A stretch of 28,779 nt of DNA from CAZCAC01 sp964496575 (GTDB taxonomy: Bacteria; Planctomycetota; UBA1135; GCA-002686595): contig CAZCAC010000111.1 of assembly GCA_964496575.1 (NCBI GenBank), positions 1 through 28,779 on the forward strand, written 5' to 3'. Of this stretch, positions 7,937 to 16,263 are shown piece after piece. Below the pieces are notes generated by a model. That model had not been told where the DNA came from and made no database searches. It was given only the letters and a program-made list of their open reading frames with translations. Positions within the stretch are counted from its first letter, which is position 1, and each line of letters starts with the position of its first letter. The translations under genes were made by a program, and so were the position numbers.

Positions 7937-8786
7937 TCGGCGGGACTCCGGCCGCCGGATCTCCGAAGGGATCCCCGGGAGGGAGGAGTGAGTGGGGTTC
8001 GCCCCACTCGCTCACAGCGGTCGGCTCCTGCCCTTCGATCCGCGGCGAGAGGCATAGCGGCGGGACGATCAGCGGCGGCGGGTTGGGGTGCGGCACCCAG
8101 GAGATCGGGTTCTCGCCGCCGACCACCGTGTTGATGATCGGATTGCAGAGGATCGGTGGAGTCAGTGTCCTTGGCCCACCCTGGATCACCTGGCTCAGCT
8201 TCAGCTCGGTGCGTGCGCAGGGATTGCCTCCACCCGCCTGACAGCCGAACGGCGGGGGAGCGTTGTGGAAGGTGGTGTCCAGCGCGTGCCCCAGCGCCAG
8301 GTCGGAGACGTCGGTGAGGCACGGCGAGCGGGCGAGAACGGGATCGAGCTCACTGTCGCGAGTCAGAGTGAAGACCCCCGACGACCCGCCGTCGAAGGTC
8401 GAGGTTCCCGGTGAGAGCGGCGGACGCAGGCGGGCGCCCTGAAACCTCACGTTCGGGTTGTTGGGATAGTTGGTATTGCCCTCGGTGAAGGTCGTGTAGG
8501 TGAAATCGAAGGTCGGGTCCCCGGTGGAGGCGCCGAAGCCGTTGAGATCGATCACCGAGAGACCGGTCAAGGCCCCCCCGATGCCGAGGTAGATGGTGTC
8601 CGGCGCGACCGGCGCGTTGGTCACGGCGGGGCCCTCTCCGGGGACGGAGGGTGTGCTCACCGGCGAGCCGTTCGAGCTGCCGGCGGGATCGGTCGTCTGT
8701 CCCTCGTTCTCCCTGCCGTGCCGGACGGGGTCGGCGAAGGGGAGAGCGGCGAGAGCGAGGAGCGAGACGACTCGGGCGATCATCAT
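7937..8786 (-). pseudogene. N-terminal part of the broken secreted propeller gene
   Basis: Translation from tandem ATG codons (8786 and 8783) gives MMIARVVSLLALAALPFADP, a signal peptide. About 260 residues follow, with DTIYLGIGGALTGLSVIDLNGFG, paired cysteines (SPCLTD, FGCQAGG, NPCARTE, ILCNPI, PLCLSP) and a Pro-rich stretch. This frame stays open to 6891, but after about 7937 it becomes Arg-rich nonsense typical of an off-frame in GC-rich DNA, while the adjacent frame becomes a clear propeller. The switch must lie between 8011 and roughly 7936. A one-base loss in the GGG at the PPSG/GC junction would join the frames. From memory of relatives, about 80-100 residues may also be missing between these parts, so a deletion is as likely as a single-base indel. 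Confidence 0.65.
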
Positions 8787-8903
8787 CGAGCGATGGCTGG
8801 AGGTTCGGGAGCCTGGGTTCCGCCCGCAAACCCCGAGCCGGACGACCGGAGATCACAGCATCGCCTCCCGTCGGCGCGGGGAATCGCCCCCAGCCCGATG
8901 ATC

Positions 8904-8921
8904 GAGTGCGCCCGCGCACTC
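8904..8921 (-). terminator. Hairpin downstream of the acyl-CoA synthetase gene
   Basis: GAGTGCGC (8904-8911) and GCGCACTC (8914-8921) form a perfect 8-bp stem with a 2-base spacer. It starts about 29 bases past the stop of the gene ending at 8950 and about 117 bases before the next gene start at 8786. No U-tract follows, so intrinsic termination is uncertain; it may be an mRNA 3'-end structure. Confidence 0.4.
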
Positions 8922-8949
8922 CGAGTCGTTCGAAAGGGCTCGGTCCCCG

Positions 8950-11163
8950 TCAGCTCTTCCGCGCCGTCTTCTTGCGCCTGGCCTTCTTCTTCGCCGTCTT
9001 CTTCGGCTTGGCCAGCTTCTCCGGCAGCCGCAGGTGCACCCGCATGTCGAGGATGCAGCTGCCCTCGCCCTCGTACCCGGCGAGGAAGGGGTTGAAGTCG
9101 AGCTCGGCGATCTCGGGGTTGTCGGTCAGCATCTGGGAGACGCGCAAGAGGAGGTCGATCAGCTCCTCGCGGTCGACCGGCGGCTTGCCGCGCACGCCGT
9201 CGAACAGTGCCTTGCCGCGCACGTTCTCGATCATCTCCTTCGCATCGGTCCGCGTCAGCGGGTGCAAGCGGAAGACGACGTCCTTCATGATCTCGACGTG
9301 CACGCCGCCGAGGCCGAACGCGATCATCCGGCCGAAGAGGGGATCATTGGCGATCCCGAAGATCGTCTCGACGCCGTTCGAGGCCATCTTCTGCAGCAGG
9401 ATCCGCATCTTCGGGCACTCCTCGAGGAAGCGGTCCTCCAGGACGTCATACGCCTCCAGCAGCTCCTCGCGCGTGCGGATGTCGAGCAGCACGCCGCCGC
9501 GGTCGGTCTTGTGCTCGAGCCCCTCGGCGACGACCTTGGCCACCAGCGGGAAGCCGAGCTTGCCCGCCGCGCGCAAGGCCTCCTCGCGGCCAGAGACGGT
9601 CTGCCCATCGACCACGGGAATCCCGTAGGTGGTCACCAGCGTCCGGCGCTCCTCGGGGACGAGGGAGTCGCGGCCCTCGGCGAGCGCGCCCTGGATCACG
9701 GCTTGCGCCCGCTTCTTGTTCACCCGGTAGACGGGCGGGGCCTCGCTCGGCCGCTCACGCAGCTCGCGCATGCGCGAGAGCCCCGCGAGCACCCGCGCGG
9801 CGTCCTCGGGGAAACGGTAGTTCGGCACGCCCGCGTCGCGCAGCACGTCCACCGCGGCGTCGTCGTCGGCGCGGCCGGGTAAGCAGGCGAGAACCGGCTT
9901 CTCCGAATTCAGGGCGTACTTGGCGAAGACCTCGGCGATAGACGCCGCGTCGATCATGATCGGGGCGACGAAGATGGCCAGTACCATGTCGACGTGCGGG
10001 TCGGCCAGCACGATCTTCAGCGTCTTGTCGAAGCGCTCGGCGTCGGCGCTGGCGATCAGGTCGACCGGATTGGCCGCGCTCGCCTCGGCGGGGATGATCC
10101 GCTCCAAGGCCTTGCGCGTCTTCGGCGAGAGGTCGCCGACCTGCAGCCCCTCGCCGATGCAGGCGTCGGTGGCGAGGATCGCCGGGCCGCCGGCGTTGGT
10201 GACCAGCGCGACGCTCTTGCCCTTCGGGAAGTGGCCGAGCTGGATCGCGCCGGCGAGCGCGAAGAGGTCCTTCATCGAGTCGACGCGCAGCACGCCGCAC
10301 TGGTTGAGCAGGGAGTCGATCGCGACCTCGGAACCTGCGAGCGAGCCGGTGTGCGAGATCGCCGCTCGCGCGCCGCGCGCCGTGCGCCCCGACTTGACCA
10401 CCAGGATCGGCTTCTTGCGGGAGATGCGCCGCGCGATCTGCATGAAGCGCTCCGGCTCGCCGAAGGCCTCGAGGTACATCAGGATCTGTTTCGTCGCCGG
10501 GTCGTGCTCCCAGTACTCGAGCAGGTCCGGCGGCGAGACGTCGGCGCGGTTGCCGACGCTGGCGAACATGCTCATACCCAGGCCGAGTGAGCGGGCGTCG
10601 GCGAGGATCACCGCACCGAGCGCGCCGGACTGCGAGAGGAACGCCGCTTCGCCGCGCGTCGGCGGCGCCTCGGCGAAGGACGCGTTCATCGAGAACTCCT
10701 CCGCCGTGTTGAGGACCCCCATGCAGTTCGGTCCGACGAGCCGCATGCCGTACTGCTCGCAGATCGCGACCAGCTTCTCCTGGCGCTTCACGCCCTCGCC
10801 GCCGATCTCGGAGAAGCCGGCGGTGATGCAGACGATGCCGCCGACACCCTTCTTGCCGCAGTCGCGCACCGCCTCGTGTACGAAGCGCGCCGGGACGACG
10901 ATGATCGCCAGGTCGACCGCGCCCGGGATGGCGGAGACCTTCGGGTAGCAGTGCGTCGAGTGCACCACGGTCGCGGTGGGGTTGACCGGGTAGACCGGGC
11001 CGGTGAAGCCGCCCTCGACCAGGGCGCGCACCACCTCGTGGCCGATCTGCTTCCGGCGACGTCCGGCACCGACCACCGCCACCGAGCGGGGGCGGAAGAT
11101 GGCGTCGAGGGAGTTGGCGGGGTTGGGGGCGGCCTTCTTGGGGGAGGTCTTGCGGGGGGTCAT
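8950..11163 (-). CDS. Fused ADP-forming acetate/acyl-CoA synthetase
   Basis: The protein has 737 residues and is an NDP-forming acyl-CoA synthetase with alpha and beta parts fused. It interconverts acyl-CoA + ADP + Pi with free acid + ATP + CoA in the cytoplasm. In order: CoA-binding Rossmann domain (about 18-155, SVAVVGAGRRRKQIG, VYPVNP, GPNCMGVLN), succinyl-CoA-ligase-like domains (about 165-480) with the phospho-histidine loop SHTGSLAGSE (His271), then an ATP-grasp domain (about 520-715; GFPLVAKVVAEGLEHKTDRGGV, EIAELDFNPF). No GNAT domain is present, which argues against a Pat-type protein acetyltransferase. The start at 11163 gives MTPRKTSPKKAAPNPANSLDAIF. Both ends are basic: a Lys/Ala-rich N-terminus and a C-terminal tail from KPKKTAKKKARRKK. 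Substrate preference (acetate, propionate, branched acids) cannot be read from sequence. It is divergent from recN with 96 bp between starts. Confidence 0.88.
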   Translation of the reverse strand: MTPRKTSPKKAAPNPANSLDAIFRPRSVAVVGAGRRRKQIGHEVVRALVEGGFTGPVYPVNPTATVVHSTHCYPKVSAIPGAVDLAIIVVPARFVHEAVRDCGKKGVGGIVCITAGFSEIGGEGVKRQEKLVAICEQYGMRLVGPNCMGVLNTAEEFSMNASFAEAPPTRGEAAFLSQSGALGAVILADARSLGLGMSMFASVGNRADVSPPDLLEYWEHDPATKQILMYLEAFGEPERFMQIARRISRKKPILVVKSGRTARGARAAISHTGSLAGSEVAIDSLLNQCGVLRVDSMKDLFALAGAIQLGHFPKGKSVALVTNAGGPAILATDACIGEGLQVGDLSPKTRKALERIIPAEASAANPVDLIASADAERFDKTLKIVLADPHVDMVLAIFVAPIMIDAASIAEVFAKYALNSEKPVLACLPGRADDDAAVDVLRDAGVPNYRFPEDAARVLAGLSRMRELRERPSEAPPVYRVNKKRAQAVIQGALAEGRDSLVPEERRTLVTTYGIPVVDGQTVSGREEALRAAGKLGFPLVAKVVAEGLEHKTDRGGVLLDIRTREELLEAYDVLEDRFLEECPKMRILLQKMASNGVETIFGIANDPLFGRMIAFGLGGVHVEIMKDVVFRLHPLTRTDAKEMIENVRGKALFDGVRGKPPVDREELIDLLLRVSQMLTDNPEIAELDFNPFLAGYEGEGSCILDMRVHLRLPEKLAKPKKTAKKKARRKKTARKS

Positions 11164-11259
11164 GACGTGCGGAGAGAGGTCGAGACAGCGATTGGCGGTG
11201 CTGCTCTCGTGAATCGATTGCAACCACGCGCCCCGCTGTGCGATCTTGTATCCAGAGAG

Positions 11260-13011
11260 ATGCTGATAGAACTTTTGATCCGAGATCTGGCTCTCCTCGA
11301 GCGAGCCGAGCTCTGCTTCGGTGCCGGGCTGAACGTCGCCACCGGAGAGACCGGCGCCGGCAAGAGCCTCTTGATCGGGGCCCTGGAGCTCCTGCTCGGC
11401 CGGCAGCCGAGGGGCCATATGGTGCGTCGGGGAGCGACCAGCGCTCGCGTCGAAGGGCGTTTTTTATTCCCCGCCGGGGCGGCGCCGCCGAGCCTGCTCG
11501 AGGTGCTGGCGGAGGGGGCGCCGGCGATCCTCGAGGAGCACGAGGAGGGGGAGGAGCTGGAGCTGGTGCTCTCGCGGACCGTCGGCGCCGATGGCCGCAC
11601 GCGAGCGCACCTCGACCAGCGGCCGGTGACGCGGCGCTTCCTGCGCGAGCTGGCCGGCCTGCTGGTGGAGATCCACGGGCAGAACGATCACCAGAAGCTG
11701 CTCGATCCGCTCGAGCAGCTGGCGCTGGTCGACGCCTTCGGCGGACTGGAACCCAAGCTCGCCGCCTACCGCGAGCGCCGCGGGCGCTGGCTCGAGCTCT
11801 CGGAACGCCTCACCGCCTGGAGCGAGGAGGAAGCGGCGCGGAGCGATCGACTCGACCTCCTGCGCTTCCAGATCGACGAGCTGGAGGAAACGGAGCTCAC
11901 TCTGGACGGGGTTCAGGAGCTGCAGCGCGACCGGGAGCGGCTCCGCCACGCGGAGGAGCTCGGTCAGGAGGTGGGGGGCGTGCTCCGCGAGCTGGCCGAG
12001 CAGGACGGCGCCGCCCTGGACGTGCTGCGCCGCGCCGATTCCCTGCTGGAGCGGTGGGAGCAGAGGGTCTCCGACCTCGCCGCTCCCGCCGAGGAGGTGC
12101 GCGAGGCGGCCGCCCACCTCGAGGAAGCGGTGGCGCGGCTGCGCGAGGTGCTGGACGGGCTCGAGTTCTCCCCCGATCGCCTCGAGCTGGTCGAGGCCCG
12201 GCTCGCCGAGGTCGATCGGCTGCAGCGCAAGCACCGCGTCGATCTCGCCGGTCTGGTCTCGCTCCGCGATCGCCTCGAGGAGGAGCAGCGGCGGCTGGAG
12301 GCCGAGGTCACCGATTTCGCGGCCTGCGAGGACGAGACCGAGGCCGCGCGCGCCGAGGTGGAGGAGAGCGCCGCCGCTCTCTCCCGTGCGCGCTCGCGCC
12401 TGCGCGCGAGGTTGCGCCGCGAGGTGGAGCGGAGTCTCGCCGAGCTCGGCCTGGAGAAGGCCCATTTCGAGGTTCGTATCGAGGCGCGGGAGAGTGAGCC
12501 GCTCGCTTCGCCGAATGTCGACCCCGTCAAGGCGCGTTTCGAGGCGGATCGCCGCCGCTTCGGCCCGGACGGGGTCGACGCGGTCGAGTTCCTCCTCGCC
12601 AGCAACCCCGGCGAGGGAACCGCGCCGCTGCGCGCGGTGGCGTCGGGAGGCGAAGCGGCGCGCATCATGCTCGCCCTGCGCGGCGCGCTCGCCGCGCGCC
12701 ACGACATCCCGTGTCTGATCTTCGACGAGATCGACGCCGGAGTCGGCGGTCGCCTCGCGCCCCGGGTCGGCGCGCACCTCCGCGCGCTCGCCGAGCACTA
12801 CCAGATTCTCTGTGTCACCCACCTCCCCGCCGTCGCCGCGCTGGCGCACCAGCACCTCGAGGTGGAGAAGCGCGTCGAGGGCAAGCGCACGATCACCGAG
12901 GTACGCGAGGTCGAGGGCACCGAGCGCGAAGTGGTGATCGCGGACATGATCGCCGGCGGCGCAGGCGAGAAGACCGCGCGGGCGGAGGCGAAGCGGCTGC
13001 TGGGAGAGTAA
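11260..13011 (+). CDS. recN: DNA repair protein RecN (SMC-like ATPase)
   Basis: RecN holds DNA ends and sister chromatids during double-strand break repair. The 583-residue protein starts MLIELLIRDLALLERAEL. Its Walker A motif GETGAGKS is at 29-36, and IHGQNDHQKLLDP, a RecN landmark, follows near 139-151. The middle (about 160-440) is heptad-rich, Glu/Arg/Leu coiled coil. The ABC signature region ASGGEAARIMLAL is near 465-477, and Walker B CLIFDEIDAGVGGR starts at Cys485. The D/H-loop CVTHLPAVAALAHQHL and a C-terminal KTARAEAKRLLGE complete the family pattern. The start at 11260 matches the conserved N-terminus. I found no obvious LexA-type operator in the 96-bp upstream region, so SOS control cannot be claimed. 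The gene is slightly longer than the E. coli protein. Confidence 0.95.
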   Translation: MLIELLIRDLALLERAELCFGAGLNVATGETGAGKSLLIGALELLLGRQPRGHMVRRGATSARVEGRFLFPAGAAPPSLLEVLAEGAPAILEEHEEGEELELVLSRTVGADGRTRAHLDQRPVTRRFLRELAGLLVEIHGQNDHQKLLDPLEQLALVDAFGGLEPKLAAYRERRGRWLELSERLTAWSEEEAARSDRLDLLRFQIDELEETELTLDGVQELQRDRERLRHAEELGQEVGGVLRELAEQDGAALDVLRRADSLLERWEQRVSDLAAPAEEVREAAAHLEEAVARLREVLDGLEFSPDRLELVEARLAEVDRLQRKHRVDLAGLVSLRDRLEEEQRRLEAEVTDFAACEDETEAARAEVEESAAALSRARSRLRARLRREVERSLAELGLEKAHFEVRIEARESEPLASPNVDPVKARFEADRRRFGPDGVDAVEFLLASNPGEGTAPLRAVASGGEAARIMLALRGALAARHDIPCLIFDEIDAGVGGRLAPRVGAHLRALAEHYQILCVTHLPAVAALAHQHLEVEKRVEGKRTITEVREVEGTEREVVIADMIAGGAGEKTARAEAKRLLGE

Positions 13012-13040
13012 TACGAAACCAGGTCTGTTTTCGTATTACT
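13007..13040. terminator. Bidirectional hairpin holding both convergent stop codons
   Basis: AGTAATACGAAA (13007-13018) and TTTCGTATTACT (13029-13040) are a perfect 12-bp inverted repeat with a 10-base loop. The recN stop TAA (13009-13011) lies in the left arm. The stop of the opposing gene (13038-13036 on the minus strand) lies symmetrically in the right arm. Each transcript would fold the same stem, an economical shared terminator. The A/T run at the base of the loop supports this, but there is no long U-tract after the stem. Confidence 0.65.
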
Positions 13041-14967
13041 GGTCCGGCACCACCAGCTGCGTCGCCTCGCCGCTCCGGATCTCGAACGCCTCCGGCCGCG
13101 CGGCCCCCCGATCGGGGATCAGGAGGCGGTAGTCACCGGGCGCGAGGTGCAGCTCGAGGGGCAGGTCGACGGTGCCCGCGTAGATCGGCAGCATGAAGCT
13201 CTTCGAGATTCCCTGACGCACCAGGTCGATTCGGATCCTGAGGCTCTGGCTGAGCCGCTTGTGGCTGCTGGGCACGAGCTCGAGCCGACCCGTCTGGCGC
13301 AGCTCGATCGTGCCCACGTCCAGGGGCTCGCCCGCGACGACGTGGAAGAAGGCGTCGGGGGTCCAGCCCCACCCGTGGGTGGGGAAGATGACCACGTAGT
13401 CGCCGGGAGGAACCGACGGGGTCTCGAAGGAAGCGTCGTACTCGTCCACCTCGACCCGGTAGTTCTGGGCCCCGCCGAGCCGGTGCAGGATGAAGGAAAT
13501 GGAGACCGCCGGCTCCCCGTCGGGGCGGGCGACCCGACCGCGGATCGGCGCGGACTGCTCCTCGCCGGGCTCGAGCTGATGGAGGTGCTCCACGGTGTCC
13601 GCGCGGACGTCCCGCACCACGCGGGTGGCGATGCTGCCGGCGGAGAGGGGGTGGAAGACGTACAGGTCCGCGGGGCTCCCCGGCGCCGAGATCGGCAGCG
13701 AGAAGCGGCCATCGAGGCTCGTGCTCGCGGTGCGTACCGGTTGCGACGGGTCCTCCTCCGTGCGCAGCTCGACGCGCCAACCCGGGAGCGGGACGCGGCG
13801 CGAGTCGACCAGCTGACCGTGGATCTCCTCCTGACGCGACAGCACCGGGCTCCACACCGCCGTGGGGCGGGGTTCGAGATGCAACTCGGTCGAGGCGGTG
13901 TGCGTCACCCTCCCGTCGCTGCGGCACTCGGCGAAGAGCCGCACCCGGCCCGCGGGCAGGTGTTCGAGATAGTACTCTCCATTCTTGTCGCAGAGCGCCT
14001 GCGTCTCGGAGAGTGGATCCTCGCCTCGACCCAGGACCCGCCCGCCGACGACCGGCTTCCCGTCCTCCCGGACGAGCTGACCACGCACCGCGCAGGCGTA
14101 CTCCATGGTGATCTGCCGGTCGGCGAACTCGCCGTCGAAGAGCTCGACGAACCCGCTCCGGGGACAGTACCCGAAGGCGAAGAGGGAGATCGTGCGCCGC
14201 CCCGGTTCGAGTCCCGCGAAGAGCACCTCGCCCCAGGCGTTGCTCGAGCCGGGAGGAGCGGGCACCACCGTCCGCATCGCGCCCGACCCTCCGAGAACGT
14301 CGACGCCGGTGGGCCGTGCCGATCGAGGCCGATCGCCGAGCACCACCTCCACGCCCTCCAGCGGCTTCCCGGTGGGATCGAGGATCGAGAGGCGCAGGGT
14401 CGCGCCGCGGCCGCGCAGGATGAGGATCAGCTCTTCTTCGAGCGGTCTTCTCCAGGGCTTCATCACCGACGGCCCGTGCGCGGGATGTCGCGCGCCGATC
14501 AGGACCGGCAGCTCCTCCTCCAGCCGCCAGGCGATCCGCTGTCGATCGAGGATCAGCTCGGAGGTTCCCTCCGGTCCCGTCAGGCCGTACTGGCGCAGCT
14601 CGCCGTCGTCGGCCCAGACCGACGCCTCCTCGACGCCGCGTCCGAGCTCGTCGATCACCCGACAGCGGACGAGGACTTCATCGTCGATCGGCTCGCCGGT
14701 CATCGGCCGCGGGAGCTCGATCGGGGCGCGCTCGACGGCGACGCGCATCGGCGTCGGGTCACCCTTCGGCGCGTCGGTCGGCGTCGCGGCGATCTCGCCC
14801 TCGGCGGCGTGGACCTCCCGGACACCGGCGCGCTCCCCGCTTCCCCAGGGGTAGAGGATCGACCCCGCCAGGAGCAGGGCGAGTCCGCCGACGGTGACGG
14901 CCGGACCCACTCCCGCCGCGGTCCGGCGGGTCCTCTTGCGGGGGGGGGCAGGGGTGACCTCGTTCAT
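13036..14967 (-). CDS. Membrane-anchored protein with carboxypeptidase-regulatory-like beta-sandwich domains
   Basis: This 643-residue protein begins MNEVTPAPPRKRTRRTAAG, followed by one hydrophobic segment (about 20-40, VTVGGLALLLAGSILYPW). It is thus probably anchored in the cytoplasmic membrane with a large exported part. The rest has several CarboxypepD_reg/Big-like repeats, recognised by phrases such as CRVIDELGRGVEEASVWADDGE, LSILDPTGKPLEGVEVVLGD, VRGQLVREDGKPVVGGRVLGRGE, GQLVDSRRVPLPGWRVELRTEE and IRGRVARPDGEPAVSISF. They start near residues 98, 195, 305, 390 and 485. Each is about 90-100 residues, usually with a later LPAGRVRLFAE- or PPGDYVV-like strand. These domains are structural, and no enzyme motif is seen. 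The start at 14967 is preferred over 15000 because the upstream residues add nothing recognisable. It is convergent with recN and divergent from manA (261 bp between starts). Confidence 0.75.
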   Translation of the reverse strand: MNEVTPAPPRKRTRRTAAGVGPAVTVGGLALLLAGSILYPWGSGERAGVREVHAAEGEIAATPTDAPKGDPTPMRVAVERAPIELPRPMTGEPIDDEVLVRCRVIDELGRGVEEASVWADDGELRQYGLTGPEGTSELILDRQRIAWRLEEELPVLIGARHPAHGPSVMKPWRRPLEEELILILRGRGATLRLSILDPTGKPLEGVEVVLGDRPRSARPTGVDVLGGSGAMRTVVPAPPGSSNAWGEVLFAGLEPGRRTISLFAFGYCPRSGFVELFDGEFADRQITMEYACAVRGQLVREDGKPVVGGRVLGRGEDPLSETQALCDKNGEYYLEHLPAGRVRLFAECRSDGRVTHTASTELHLEPRPTAVWSPVLSRQEEIHGQLVDSRRVPLPGWRVELRTEEDPSQPVRTASTSLDGRFSLPISAPGSPADLYVFHPLSAGSIATRVVRDVRADTVEHLHQLEPGEEQSAPIRGRVARPDGEPAVSISFILHRLGGAQNYRVEVDEYDASFETPSVPPGDYVVIFPTHGWGWTPDAFFHVVAGEPLDVGTIELRQTGRLELVPSSHKRLSQSLRIRIDLVRQGISKSFMLPIYAGTVDLPLELHLAPGDYRLLIPDRGAARPEAFEIRSGEATQLVVPDQ

Positions 14968-15228
14968 GAGGGAGCGTGACCTTCCGCGGTCTCCTTTCAA
15001 TGGTAACTAATGGCCCCGATCCCCGTTCTTGCCCAGTCGAATTCCAAGTTTGACGTGACGGCCGCGAACGCGCGGCGGGGCCTCCGAATGCACCTTCCCT
15101 CGGTCCTCCCGCCGACCGGCGTGAATCGCCCCGGAACGCCTCTCGGGGGCGCCATGCCGCGATCGGGACGGCGCGGGTTCCCTTTTGCGGGCCACTCGAG
15201 GGTTCCAGACGCTACCCTGTGCGGCCCC

Positions 15229-16260
15229 ATGTCCAGCGCCGACCCCGTTGCCCGCCCCCGAGAGACGCTCCGCACCCCCTTCCGCGTGGAGAGGATCTGC
15301 GTGGAGAAGGTCTGGGGAGGAAGGGCTCTGGAACGGATCCTCGGGCTCACCCTCGACTGCGACGGCCCGGTCGGGGAGACGTGGGAGCTGGTCGACCGAG
15401 CCCGGGAGAACTCCGTGGTCCGCGATGGCCCTCATCAGGGCCGACAGCTGCGGGAGCTGATGGCGCTGGATGGGGAAGCGTTGCTCGGGGGCACCCAGGC
15501 GACGGCCGACGGGCGCTTTCCGCTCCTGATCAAGTTCATCTCCGCGACCCGTCCGTTGAGCGTCCAGGTGCACCCCGACGACCGCGCGGCCGAGAAGCTG
15601 CACGCGGGGGAAGCGGGCAAGAACGAAGCGTGGTTCATCCTCGACGCCGAGCCGGGCAGCCTGGTCTACCTCGGCCTGCAGCCGGGGGTGGGCGCCACCG
15701 AGTTCGCCGGAATCGCCGACAGTGAAGGGGTCGTCGACCTCCTGCGCCCCTGGCCCGTGGCCGCGGGCGACTTCATCCACGTACCCGCTGGCACGCTCCA
15801 CGCCATCGGCGAGGGGATCACGTTGCTCGAGGTGCAGCAGAACTCCGACGTGACCTATCGGCTCTACGACTGGGGGCGGACCGGGCTCGACGGAGAGCCG
15901 CGTCAGACACACCTCGAGCAGGCGCTGCTCTCGATCGACTACGAGCGACCGGTCGAGGGCCCGGCGGCTCCGGTGCTGGAGAGTCGTGGCGGAGGCAACC
16001 GCGGGGCGGTGCTGCTCGACGAGGAGTACTTCGGCATGTCCCTCCTCGAGATCGGCAGTCACCTCGACTGCGCCGGGGAGGCGTGCACGACGGTCTACGT
16101 GGTCATCGAGGGGGAGGGGCGCCTCTGGGTTCCCGACGCCGAGGACCCGTGGTCGATGTCCCTGGGGGACACCTGGGTAGTGCCCGCCTCGGTGGGCGAG
16201 CATCGCATCGAGGCTCGCGGTGAGCGGGTCAAGGTCGTGGCAGTGAACACCAGGGCGTGA
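15229..16260 (+). CDS. manA: Class I mannose-6-phosphate isomerase
   Basis: This zinc enzyme interconverts mannose 6-phosphate and fructose 6-phosphate, feeding GDP-mannose (and from it GDP-fucose) or mannose catabolism. The 343-residue cupin protein carries GETWELVDR (49-57), the zinc site QVHPDD (113-118), NEAWFIL with the ligand Glu133, and HVPAGTLHAIGEG (184-196) with the later zinc ligand and active-site loop. QNSDVTYRLYDWGR follows. Length matches the short bacterial form (about 300-350 aa). The start at 15229 directly precedes the family N-terminal pattern; earlier in-frame codons are not supported. No Shine-Dalgarno site is visible; TACCCT at 15213-15218 ends 10 bases before the ATG. 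It is the first gene of a run that continues after 3 bp with the pseudouridine synthase. Confidence 0.92.
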   Translation: MSSADPVARPRETLRTPFRVERICVEKVWGGRALERILGLTLDCDGPVGETWELVDRARENSVVRDGPHQGRQLRELMALDGEALLGGTQATADGRFPLLIKFISATRPLSVQVHPDDRAAEKLHAGEAGKNEAWFILDAEPGSLVYLGLQPGVGATEFAGIADSEGVVDLLRPWPVAAGDFIHVPAGTLHAIGEGITLLEVQQNSDVTYRLYDWGRTGLDGEPRQTHLEQALLSIDYERPVEGPAAPVLESRGGGNRGAVLLDEEYFGMSLLEIGSHLDCAGEACTTVYVVIEGEGRLWVPDAEDPWSMSLGDTWVVPASVGEHRIEARGERVKVVAVNTRA

Positions 16261-16263
16261 ATC

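Noticed and set aside
7925..7945. Programmed -1 ribosomal frameshift to join the two propeller halves
   Set aside because: No classic X-XXY-YYZ slippery heptamer or clear downstream stem is present, and sequence also seems to be missing. A mutation or assembly error is simpler.
8950..11163. Pat-type protein acetyltransferase
   Set aside because: The CoA-binding, ligase and ATP-grasp parts are present but no GNAT domain is seen, so an ADP-forming acyl-CoA synthetase fits better.
11164..11259. LexA/SOS operator between the acyl-CoA synthetase and recN; the AATCGATT palindrome at 11212-11219
   Set aside because: It matches neither the E. coli nor the Gram-positive LexA box, and an 8-base palindrome is expected by chance.
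11464..12855. Long open frame antisense to recN, and similar long antisense frames at 13147-14979, 20559-22067, 22529-24055 and 24687-26435
   Set aside because: In GC-rich DNA the opposite strand rarely has stops. Their translations are low-complexity (Arg, Gly, Val, Leu-rich) without domains, and each lies over a gene with clear motifs.
14968..15228. A short plus-strand gene in the divergent region before manA
   Set aside because: The frame from 15010 is simply an upstream extension of manA with no homology-like content. I could not support a separate product or a convincing promoter there.
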